Below are positions 20,140-32,200 of a DNA stretch of 60,000 bases, piece by piece. The first letter of the stretch is position 1; the number at the start of each line of letters is the position of its first letter. Origin of the DNA: Nematostella vectensis (Eukaryota > Cnidaria > Anthozoa > Actiniaria > Edwardsiidae); assembly GCF_932526225.1 (NCBI RefSeq), contig NC_064034.1, positions 3,584,001-3,644,000 on the forward strand, read 5' to 3'. The translations under genes were made by a program, and so were the position numbers. The notes under the pieces were generated by a model. That model was not told where the DNA came from. It worked only from the letters and a program-made list of their open reading frames with translations, and made no database searches.

Positions 20140-21080
20140 GTATGGCAGGGACGAGTTCGTCACGAAAGCCTATGTACAGGCGAGACAAGAGTTCATCACG
20201 CTAGTCTATGTACAGGCGGGACGAGAGTTCGTCACGCAAGGCTATGTACAGGCGGGACAAGAGTTCATCACGCTAGTCTATGTACAGGCGGGACGAGAGT
20301 TCGTCACGCCAGGCTATGTACAGGCGGGACGAGAGTTCGTCACGCAAGGCTATGTAAAGGCGGGGACAAGAGTTCGTCACGCGAGATTATGTACAGGCGG
20401 GACAAGGGTTCGTCACGCAAGGCTATGTAAAGGCGGGGACGAGAGTTCGTCACGCGAGGCTATGTAAAGACGGGGACAAGAGTTCGTCACGCGAGGCTAT
20501 GTACAGGCGGGGACGACAGTTCGTCAGGCAAGGCTATGTAAAGGCGGGGACGAGAGTTCGTCACGCAAGGCTATGTAAAGGCGGGGACAAGAGTTCGTCA
20601 CGCGAGATTATGTACAGGCGGGGACGACAGTTCGTCACGCGATTTTATTTATAGGCGGGGGCGAGGATTCGTCACGCGAGACTATGTACTGGTGGGGACG
20701 AGAGGTCGTCACGCAAGACTATGTAAATGCGGGGACGAGAGTTCGTCACGCGAGGCTATGTACAGACGGGGACAAGAGTTCGTCACGCGAGGCTATGTAA
20801 AGGCAACGACGAGAGTTCGTCACGCGAGGCTATGTACAGGCGGGGATGACAGTTCGTCACGCAATTTTATTTATAGGCGGGGGCGAGGATTCGTCACGCG
20901 AGAGTATGTACTGGTGGGGACGAGAGCTCGTCACGCAAGACTATGTATAGTATGATGGGGGCGAGAGTTTGTCACGCAAGTTTATATATAATGAGGCAGA
21001 GGCAAGAATTTATGTAAAGTATGATCGGAACAAAAGTTTGTCACGCGAGTCTTTATAGTACGGCGGAACAAGAGTTTGTA
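20140..21080 (+). repeat. 36-38-bp minisatellite (GGCGGGACGAGAGTTCGTCACG...TATGTACA)
   Basis: About 23 units, decaying toward 21240. Many are 36 bp, which keeps long repetitive ORFs open (GTRVRHARLCTG...). These are not considered genes. Confidence 0.9.
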
Positions 21081-21239
21081 ATGTGAATTACGTGTAACGA
21101 GTTGAGGATTCATAACTATTAAAGCAGAACGAGGGATCGTCGGGAAATTTAATTATTTTATATGCATCAAAGCCGGCGCAAGAGTTTGTCATGTGAATTT
21201 ATGAAGCCTGGTATACCAGGGCGGGGACAAGTGCGTGTC

Positions 21240-22952
21240 AAGCAAATTCTTTGTATGAAGCATGTAACCGACCAACATGGAGATGGGACAGGACAGAAAC
21301 AGAACTTAATTCAAGCTATTTCATGTACGGGAAAATGAGAGTCCGTATTGAGCTCCTTCTTAGCTGCGATGCTAGCCATAGGGATCCCATGTTTGTGTGA
21401 AAGTAATATCATTATGTACAACACGACGCTGACCAGTTGATTGCTCTTTTGACTTATTAAAAACCAGTAAGGCCAAGGGCGGCAAGGTGTCATAAAAAGT
21501 TTAAAGGAGCAGATCACACCCAAAGCAATAAGGATAACACGAATGGAGTGAAATTGATAATACATGGCATGTAATCAACATAATTAAGCATGAGCTCAAG
21601 CCTTATTATCTCGTTTTCTATGTACTTGTGTACTACCTCCAGGTCCCAGGGGGGGGGGCGACAGTTTTGAAACAGGCTACCTCAACAGCCCCGCAGTTGT
21701 ACTGGGTCAAAACTGTCCTCCTCTGTGGGTCTGTACGGGGTTTCACAGGTAGTGAGGCATTGTTCTTTCTTTGTTTATTCCGCTTTAGAAGAGGTTGTAG
21801 TTTTGAGAGAAGGATGCTGTTTTTGATATGGCAGTATCTTGCGGGGAATTTTAGGCAAATAAGACTTCTTGGGGTGAATGTCAAGGAAACCCTGTACCGA
21901 CCCCCAGGGGGGTGACAGGAAACGACCAGTTGGTTGACCTAGCGAAACGGGTAGAAAGAAAGGGGAAGTCATGATTGATGTCGATAAATTGAATTTTAGA
22001 GACCCTGGCAGTTTTCTTGTAGGGCAACTCTAAAAGGAGATCCTAAGAACGGGATTGCTCACTGGTTGTTTTGAAGAAATTCGATTCTCCTCTACCCTGG
22101 CGCGAGGAGACACTTTGTTTCAGATAGGTTTGGGATTAGAAGATGCGCGCAGACGTATCTGTCCTGCTCGCGGAGTTGAGCATTATATGGAGGTTGCTCT
22201 TATTGCAAATGTCAATAAAGCTCTTATTGCTAATGTCAATAAAGCTCTTATTGCAAATGTCAATAAAGGACCTATTCAAGAGTGGCAGGATATTAACTCA
22301 AACGTTTTTTGTATGTGTTTCCTGCAGGCAATTCTGGAAAACGTCTTCCCAAGTAACAACGACCCGAACGGGTTATTTAGGTTTGGGGAGAAGAAAAGAT
22401 TAGAATATTAAAGAGGTTGGATGAATATGATAAAGCGTTGCCATGAATGCGCGCAATGCACTTACTGGCGTCGATGGATTCCCTGTTAAAGATATTAAGG
22501 TTTGGGAAGTAGGGAACCCATCGACATGTGTTAAGTCAGTGGGAGTGCACATAGTGCACGGTTGCCGGGAGCCAAATTTATCCCCAATCTTAATACGATG
22601 TGACAATGGATGCAGTGTAGAATAGGTTACTATTCACGCTGAATACATTAGAGCAGAGTATATAAAATTAGTGAATATAAATAAATTATCGAATTGCTCA
22701 ACTGCAGGGAGGTACTAGGTTAAATGGTGGTTGATGCTGGATATGCTGGGCGAGACGTGACTAAGGCCAGCACGCTGTTTACCCGCCCACCCATCCGTGT
22801 TCTATGCCTTTTTGTTTTTCACGCACTGCGTTCAGTGTCGGATCGCCAAATTTATCCCCAATCTTAATACGATGCGACAATGGATGCAGTGTAGAATAGG
22901 TTACTTTTTTCGTGATTCGTGAAAGCCTGAAAAATAAATCAGACAAGACATC
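21240..22952. other. No gene recognised; small repeats
   Basis: Includes three tandem copies of GCTCTTATTGCAAATGTCAATAAA (22195-22270). Two copies of a 60 bp segment (CCAAATTTATCCCCAATCTTAATACGATG...) lie at 22571-22631 and 22847-22907. An imperfect palindrome spans GTCGATGGATTCCCT...AGGGAACCCATCGAC (22471-22526). Confidence 0.5.
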
Positions 22953-22958
22953 TTTATT
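22953..22958 (-). promoter_or_regulatory. Polyadenylation signal of SLC22-like gene
   Basis: AATAAA on the - strand, 24 nt past the stop codon of the last exon. Confidence 0.6.
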
Positions 22959-22981
22959 GTGAACAGTGAAAGGGTTCAATT

Positions 22982-23224
22982 TCAAGCAAAATCTACATTG
23001 CCATCGTTATCATTATTATCAAAGGCATATTCGACGGTTTTCTTTGATCGCAGAGTAAAGCATGGGACCCCATAATGCTCATTGGTCTTCTCCATTTCCT
23101 CGATAGTCTGCGGGAGACTGGTATTGAGTGTTTCTGGTAACCATAGCGACGAAATAGCAGCTAGCACGGCAAGGACGCCGAAGATGCTGACGGGGAAAGT
23201 CAAGCTAAACCCTGGAAGCTGGGC
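22982..23224 (-). CDS. SLC22-like exon 8 (C-terminus)
   Basis: Acceptor CTTCACAG, phase 0; GFSLTFPVSIFGVLAVLAAI (TM) then LPETLNTSLPQTIEEME; stop TGA at 22984-22982. Confidence 0.92.
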   Translation of the reverse strand, partial: AQLPGFSLTFPVSIFGVLAVLAAISSLWLPETLNTSLPQTIEEMEKTNEHYGVPCFTLRSKKTVEYAFDNNDNDGNVDFA

Positions 23225-26200
23225 CTGTGAAGAGACATGGCAAAAGAATAGCAAAGACATCAAGTAAGCTATCAAAGGAGTAGAAAGGTCTAAGCTAATT
23301 CGATCTAATTCGGACACAACAAATCGAACTGTATTCTATTTTGTAATAGCAATACTCCAAAAACTGGAAATCGACTCTGCCAGGCAAAGTCGATTTCCAG
23401 TTTTTGGAGTATTGTATTCATTGTTCTGGTACGAGATCGCGACAGTTTGGGCTTTTTGATTCTATTTTGTAATAGCAATGCTATTACGTAAAGAGAGTTT
23501 GCATCCCTCTTCAAATTGTGTTTTATCCCTATTGATTCTTAGGGATAGTGGGTATAGATTTTCCTTGTTTTAGGTCAGAGAACAAATGTGATCCAGGGCC
23601 TGTTATTGTTATCCAAACCTGCGTAAATACCAGAAAAAAACATTGTTTTGCTTAAACTAGAATCTAAGAGTTTATTTGATGGTTTTCAAATTCAGAAAAT
23701 AAAACAGAAAATGCTGGGGTGTAAAATAACTCGCAATCTACTGCTCGCAATCTCGCAATCTACTCAGAATCAGCGTTAAATTTTTTTTCGGGCCTGCGAA
23801 CTATTAGGGCCCCTGAATGGTCCCTTGAAATTTCGCAGTTTTCGGCTAATGCTTGCATGCTCGCGAAATTTTTTCTGCCGTGCTCGCATGCTCGCGCAAT
23901 TTTTTCCGCCTAAAAATGCCCGGTCTCGCATAAAAAAACGGGGTGCTCGCAAGCTTGCAAGTGTTTGCAAAAGACCATTCGGAGGCTCTAACTATTACCC
24001 ATCTATTACTCAACCCAGATCTACCCGATGGAAGAAGGCCCCAAACAGCAAGTGAAGCGTGTCTGGCAAAAAGTGAAATACTATGCCTACAACACCGGCT
24101 CAATTTCTTCGATATTCCGGAAAATAAGCTGCATCTTGTTGTGACAAAGAACAATATTATATCAAATGTACTGAATATAATTGATATTAAAACAGATTAT
24201 CAATATGGCGTGCCTTTTAGACGAAGAGGCCACATCTTGCTGGCTAATGTACCATCCACTTTTGTCACGTGACCGATTACAGAAAATCATGGATATTATC
24301 TTAGGAAAAAAGCCGAAAATACAAATTTTCTACATTGGTCATGTGCTTCCTTTCAATCGAATTAAAATTGACCTCCACTCCCCCCCCTGATCGGGAATAT
24401 CCTGAAAATTTCAGAAGGACTGGGTGCGAGAATTTGTCATGTGATTACCTTCCCCAATTGAAATGCCCATGATTGCAGAATAAGGTTATCATTATAGCGG
24501 AGCCAGCGCGGCCGTAGGCCGCGCGCGGAGCTCCATAGGTATAGAAATATGGTATAGCTATGCGACTTGGTTTTTGTGGTCATAGCGCGGGTATCCTGTG
24601 GTGTCACAATCCATCCATCCATCCATCCATCCAGTCAATCGTGAAACTCTCAGGCCCACTCGGTCTCACAAGGGGAATGTGATTTTACGCGTTTTTTGCC
24701 TCCTATCTTAACTAGAAAATAGTATTTAATGAGAAAGATGAGGATTTAAATAGTCTGATTGTGGTCGAGGGCTAAACAAGTCTTTGAGGAACCGTTTTGT
24801 CTGAAGAAACTGATAAGATAAGACGTACGAGTCGATAGTAAAATCTACCCGAGTGTTCGTGAATCCGCCCGTCTCGTTCTTCTTCAATTGTAAACAGCAG
24901 CTAAAAAGAGGACTTCAGACTCAACACTGTATTCTCATAAATGCGTCACGAAGCAAAATCAAAGCAAAAAGGTAATGTTATCATATTATTATTTACAGGG
25001 CAATTAAAGTGAAAACTTACACCAAAACAAAACGTTTTCTGACCGTAGCCTTAACATACTTAAGGTAGTGGTACCTATTATCGGACAGTGCCCTATTATC
25101 GGACACTCGAAAAAAAATGTAAATATCTCAAACAATAGGAAAACACGCCGAAAAATGACCTATCCAGTCGAAAAAACAACATTCGGAAAACATGTATTCC
25201 GAAGCTTTTTATGAGTGTTTATTGCTTCGAAAAACTAGAAATAATTTTCTCTCACGCACCGCAAAATGGCGATTGAAATCCTCTCTTTGACTTGAATACG
25301 CGAGGACGAAAAGAAGCCGTGAAAAGTCCAAGATTTACCGATCGTGATGAAACTCGCTCGGCGAATCCGCCATTTTGTTGTTGATCTCCCAGGATGCTAC
25401 TTGGCCTCTGTTTCCGTAGACACTTCGGGATAGCTCGAATTGTTCGTACCTAACCTCGGTGCCCTATTATCGGACAGTCGAGCAATCATCGAACGATTCA
25501 ACGTAAATTTGTGTGATCGATGAGCAAACGCACATTTCGCCGTGCAGTTTGTCACGCGCGCGATGCATGTGTTTTGAATCGCTTGCTACGGAGAAGGAAG
25601 AGTCTCAAACTAAAAACCATCGTGAGTTTTGCAAAGTACATATGTCAACAATTATTGTCTGCAGTATTTTAATGAAAATGGAGCATGATTTTCCCGTTGT
25701 TTTTTTTAGAAGAAATCTGCCGTCCGATAATAGGGCTAGGGTGTCCGATAATAGGGCTTCACAACACGTCTTACAAACGATTGTTTTCTCCCAAAATTAA
25801 CCATCGAATTTTTGTTAAATTGGTCGAATTATTATGCTTAATAGTCAGTGATTTCAAGCTGTAAAACCTAAGATTCAATTGTGTTTTGTACGCGAGATAT
25901 TTTAGCGTAAATCTAAAGTGTCCGATAATAGGTACCATTACCTTAAATTGTTCACACAATTTGTGAACACAATTGTGTTGTCAAAAGTTATACTAAAATT
26001 CTTCCTTCTACAAATAAAGGCTTATATTGCTAAGGTAGGGAGAGTTTAACGGCAAAAAAAAAATGCTCAGTTGTATTGGAAAAAAATATTCGATTTAGAA
26101 CTATATCCGGCAATTTACCACATAGTGGAAAGCGAATGTTCTCGAGAACAACATATAAGTAAGCTTAATATTTCGCAATCAGTAAGGCATCTAAAAATAA

Positions 26201-29200
26201 TTTTTTTTCTCTATAGATTTGATCATATTTTTAAGATTCTAGAGTTAGAAAATGTGCCTTTATCACTCTATAAAAATCTTTATTGAGATTTACTGTGTCT
26301 GTTTTGGTTGATACATATAAATTTGTTTTTGTTTCTGTCTCTTTTATACCAAACTGTTATGAGATAAAAAGTGCTTGTGTAAACACTGTTTGAGACTTGA
26401 ATATTTTAATACAATTCTCGCCAAGTGTTAGGGTTCGAGGCTGTAGCTAAGAAGTTTGTTACTCTGAGTGTTTCAAAATATCCGCACTTAAACAGAACCA
26501 AAACCAACTGCCATGAACTTACTTGTCCACGTGATAAACTAGCGTACGCCATTTTCTGCGCGTGCTCTATTTTAAATTGTAACGTTCTTACGCTTACATG
26601 GAATTACAGCCTTGACCAAACTAATAATACACTAATAATTATTTAACAATACACAATAATAATAATTGTCCAGACCAACAGGGTCCAAAGTCAGTTCTTA
26701 ATGATTCTTAAACACATATCACTACACTTGCCTAGGGCCAAGTTACGCGCTTAATAATTACATGATTTAGCTGGAATAGCTATGCAATGACAAGGATATC
26801 TTGGTCCCGGGGGAGGGACTCCACTATAATCAGATGGGGGTGATTGTTGATGGGAGAGCAACTTGGGTGTGGTCAGCACCTAAGAGATGGCAATTCGGGT
26901 GGGGTAGAAGGAATTTTTTAACCCTTAGAGATAGCAGAATCGAAAACAACCCCCCACCCCAGGTAGCTATGAAATGACAAGGATAACTTTTTTTTTCAGG
27001 TGAATAAAGCAAGGACTAAAGTATAGCCGTCATTATAGGCTGGCTGAAATGAAAGCAGATGTAAATAAACGTTTTTCATATTCCTTTTTTGCTTAGTATA
27101 ATTATATTCAATCAACACACATTCTTTCCCTATAGCCAACATAATCTGCTCTTGCTCTGCTGATACTTCCCTAAAGTCTGTGTGGATATAAGTCTTTAAC
27201 TGTCAACAAAATTATTGACCATGTTATGATTTCTGATGCTTGAAGACCAGGTCTTCCGTACTTACTGCAAAGTTACTTACTGCAACTGTAATTAACTGCA
27301 AACTGATTGCATTTTTCTCATGTGCATAGGTAACAACAATTAATACTATTTGCATATATAACAAAATGCTGGCTACACTGTTATTAGCAAATGTAGTCTT
27401 TTTTTCTTGTAACTTTTCTATGCATTTGGCAAAATGCATAGAAAAATGGCTTGGCCCTTTACATGACTGCTTATTATTCATGAACATGGTTCAGGAGAGA
27501 CTCATATGTAATAATGGCAGGGGAGAGGGCTTTGAGTATTTAAAATATTTGGTTGTTTGTTATTAGATGGAAGATGTTTTTAATACAGGATGAAAGAGAA
27601 AGGATGGTGTACATTAAAAGGATTATTTGATTTATCAAAGATTTGTAGTTTGATACCGATGAATATAAGATTAGTAAAAATGTATCAGGGATTAGTATAT
27701 ATGAGGGGATGTAGAATTGAAGATCAGGTATTTTAGGGTGTTGAAAGTTTCAACCTAGGTGTTATGGGGTATGTAATTTTGGACTCTATAAGGCTCCATA
27801 GTGCATAGCCGTAGCAGGCCTAGAATTATTGGGGGACACAATACATAAGCATTAAGAAAACAATGGGTGGACACAGCCACGCCCCTACTGGTCATTTCCT
27901 TATTATTTTTGACAATTTTGGGGTTGAACGTGCCCCATGTGCCCCACCCCCTGCTACGGCCCTGTAGTATGATAATAGATTTGCAAAGAACACTAAAAAG
28001 GACATGAAAACGTCTGTAATATTATCTTTTTAAGCACTCTTTACAAATCTATAATCATACTACTTCGCCTATTACCAAATGCAACCATATCCAGCCACAC
28101 CACCTCGGTCCATACCACCATATTTATAGCCTAACATAACCGCTTGCTTCATAGTAGGCAAAATTATGCTTAGCACTATCTGCCGTAATACTGAATGGCT
28201 AAACTCGGTCATGTTTTTTTTTTCAGGAGAGTTTTAAAGCTATATATAATAACAACATTTCTCTTATATATCAAGGGGCACATAAACTTGAGGGTCCCCT
28301 TTTCTGAAAAAAAAAAATCTTTGTAGATTATCTGAGGTATACTAAAAAAATGAAACATGACATAAATAAATAGGGCCCAATTTAGCAAGATCTTATTATA
28401 TGGCAAATTATAAATATATTTTCTGTATCCGTTGTCTATCGAGTACAACTCTACCTAAGAGTTCAAATAATCCCTCTTTTTATGCAAATAGTATCCTGAG
28501 TAATGTCAATCAAAATTACTAATAGTGTCATTGTTCTGGGTATTCTCTAGGGGAGAATGGGGGGAAATAATTATAAAATAATAGGAAAAGTTATAAGCCA
28601 TGTATTTGTATGCATTTAGATAGGGTTGATTTAAGGAAGATGGGATAACTAAAGCAAAATGAAAGTGTAGTATCCTGTTGTTATGTCCCTCCTGAAGTTT
28701 GGTCTTTGTAGAAGCTGGGGGAGGGGTGTTGATGGGGACATACCCCTAGTTTAGGGTGGAAAAAACATTGCTGGCTCCGCTTTTAGGCCGTGCCTAAATC
28801 TATATATTATTAACTCGGATTCAAATTACCTTCCCCAATTGAAATGCACATGATTGCAGGATAAGGTGATCATTATATTAACTCGGATTCAATATACCTA
28901 CCGCAATTGAAATGCCCATGATTTCAGGATAAGGTTATCATTATATTAACTCGGATTCAAATTACCTTCCCCAATTAAATGCCCATGATTGCAGGATAAG
29001 GTTATAATTATGTTAACTCGGATTCAATGCTGGCTCCGCTTTTAGGCAGTGCCTAAATTTATATATTATTAACTCGGATTCAATGCTATTTCCGCTTTAA
29101 GGCAGTGCCTAAATCTATATATTATTAAGTCGGATTCAATGCTGGCTCCGCTTTTAGGCAGTGCCTAAATCTATATATTATTAAGTCGGATTCAATGCTG

Positions 29201-32200
29201 GCTCCGCTTTTAGGCAGTGCCGAAATCTGTATATTATTAACTCGGATTCAATGCTCGCTCCGCCTTTAGGCAGTGCCTTAATCTATATATTTTAACTTGG
29301 ATTCAAAGCATGCTCCGCTTTTAGGCAGTGCCTAAATCTATATATTATTAACTCGGATTCAATTCTTCTATCTAAACTTACCAGCATGACGATGAACGGC
29401 GATAAAATGGCGCCAACACGAGCGCACATGGAGCCCACTCCCATGCCGATATTCCTAAATGCAGAAATGGTTAAACTGAAACCTCACTCGATACTTTGAC
29501 CGGCAAAAATAAAACGTTTGCGGAAATATCGAAAATATCGTGGCGATATTAAAGGGTCGTGAAAACAATTCACAAAACTACGGCAAGAACAGTGTCGGAA
29601 GAACCTTTCATGTAAGGTCAAAGGCGTCATTCTCTAAAAAAAAAGCAATTGTTATAATGAATGCAGCATTCATTCATTCATTCATTCGCTCCTAATAGAA
29701 AAAAAGATATCTGTTTTACCTTACAACTGTAGGGAACTGCTCTGAGGAAATAAGGTAGATGTTGTTGAATGCACACGCTGTTAGACTTCTACCAAATATA
29801 GCAAGACCCGCTACGATAGCTGCATTGCCTGCAATAGGGGAAAAAACAGAATTACCGGGACATGTCAATCATTAATTACACGAGCTAAACACGATATGGC
29901 TTACCTTTCGGGATCCCCATTATAACCAAGCATAAAATACCAGCGATGAACATGTAACCGAAGAACGGAATCCGACGCCCAAACCTGCGTTCAATAAAAT
30001 GTTTGCATCCAAAACACCTGATAATTTTGCCGTGTTTTGCTATGTCTGTTGTGCTGTTTTGCCATGCCGTGTTGTGCAAAGTGCTTACACTATAAAATCC
30101 TATTTTGCAAGCCTTGAAAATACGTTTTTGGATGATCAGATTCGTCGTAAGAATGAACACAACAAACTCACCTTTGCATGAGAAACCAAGAAATCGGAAG
30201 ATGCGGAACGGAAAGAAGAGTCATCACAAGATAGTTGACGTAGAGGTTTCCTGCCAATGCGGTGATGTAAAGATAAATCCCAAAGGAGATGAGAGAGATG
30301 ACGAACCTGCAGGACGACATATTACTGTTAATTAACAGGGGGACATTAGTGTGAAGGGTGTCGGGGGCGAACAAGAAAACTTTTAGCCATCCACGTTTAC
30401 CATGAACGTCACAAACGGTTGTGTCTTGACAACAAATACAGATGAAATAGGGTTCATCTGTGATTCTCCTGGTATTAGTTTTCAGGAGAGCACTACTCAC
30501 CAATTAAAACAGAGAATCAGAGTTCGCTTTCTCAATTTCGGTGAACGGAACAAATCCAAGGCAGTGTAATTCTTGCCGTTTTTGCGCTTTTCCTGCTCTC
30601 TCATCTCCTCGTTGTAAATGCTTTCAATCATCGCCGTCACGTTATCACTGTCTAAAGGCTTTTTCTTCTTGCCGCCATACTTCATGAGGAGTTCTCGAGC
30701 TTTATCCTGACGCCCTTGGGCGATGAGCCAGCACGCAGTGTCTGGAAACACCCTGTTGGGGTAATACGAGTATTCATGTTACAGGCCATGTTACTTCTCA
30801 TCCAAATATTAGCAATTTATACAAGACTGAGTATTTCACGTTACAGGCTATGTCACTTATCATCCAAATATGAGCAATTCATACAAGACAGAGTATTTCA
30901 CGTTACAGGCTATGTCACATATCATCCAAATATGTGCAATTCATACAAGACAGAGTATTTCACGTTACAGGCTATGTCACTAATCATCCAAATATGAGCA
31001 ATTCATACAAGACAGAGTATTTCACGTTACAGGCTATGTCACTAATCATCCAAATATGAGCAATTCATACAAGACAGAGTATTTCACGTTACAGGCTATG
31101 TCACTTATCATCCAAATATGAGCAATTCATACAAGACTGAGTATTTCACGTTACAGGCTATGTCACTTATAATCCAAATATTAGCAATTCATACAAGACA
31201 GAGTATTTCACGTTACAGGCTATGTCACTTATCATCCAATATGAGCAATTCATACAATACAGAGTATTTCACGTTACAGGCTATGTCACTTCTCATCCAA
31301 ATATGAGCAATTCATACAAGACTGAGTATTTCACGTTACAGGCTATGTCACTTCTCATCCAAATATGAGCAATTCATACAAGACTGAGTATTTCACGTTA
31401 CAGGCTATGTCACTTATAATCCAAATATGAGCAATTCATACAAGACAGAGTATTTCACGTTACATGCTATGTCACTTATCATCCAATATGAGCAATTCAT
31501 ACAATACAGAGTATTTCACGTTACAGGCTATGTCACTTATCATCCAAATATAAGCAGTTCATACAAGACAGAGCATTTCACGTTACAGGCTTGTCACTGA
31601 TCATCCAAATTTGAGCAATTCATACAAGACAGAGTATGTAAGAGTTAATTACCAAGAGCCGAGGCAATCAGAGATATACATTCCAAGGCCGCAGGCCGAC
31701 TTATTACAGATTGACAAAGGTTTCCACGCAAAAATGTTTTACAGAATCTTAATCTTTGAAATTGAACCCGTATTGAACAAGGAGTGGTGTGGATTCAAAC
31801 GCATTAGCATATATATCGAAAAGTTATTTCTTCTGCAATTCCTAGGGCAATCAAAAAGGAAAACTATTAACAATCAACCACATCGGTATGTGCTAAATAA
31901 ATAGTCACAAAAACTATTTCATCCTTGAAAACAAATGCCTTGGTATCTTAATTGTAACAAATACAAAGAAGAGTATTCCCTTCGCGGCCAGTTTATGACA
32001 TTTCACAATGTTATATACAATTATCTATAATAGGGGGTCTAAAGTTGTTCTTTATTTGTAGGAAATAACAATCATGCAATAAGCAATTGCTTTTTTTTTT
32101 TTTTTACAAAAGGAGCGTTTGAATGAGGTTTGTTGCACCCTTTAGTTTGTATAACGCTCGTATTTTTCTTAGATGGAGAGCGATGAAGACTTGTCCGAAC

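Larger units (their letters stand above)
23225..29381 (-). other. SLC22-like intron 7 (6.2 kb)
   Basis: Non-coding. It holds a perfect hairpin at 23345-23411, a (CCAT)n run at 24607-24631, a TTAA-flanked element at 25064-25942, a short MITE-like unit at 27798-27965 and compound tandem repeats at 28769-29365. 25950-28760 is otherwise AT-rich with no recognised gene. Confidence 0.75.

Noticed and set aside
20140-21080. Long repetitive ORFs (GTRVRHARLC-type proteins)
   Set aside because: They are produced by a 36-bp unit that stays in frame by length alone. All frames look alike, and there are no starts or signals.
30770-31640. CRISPR-like array
   Set aside because: The 62-bp units are contiguous with no unique spacers; eukaryotic minisatellite.
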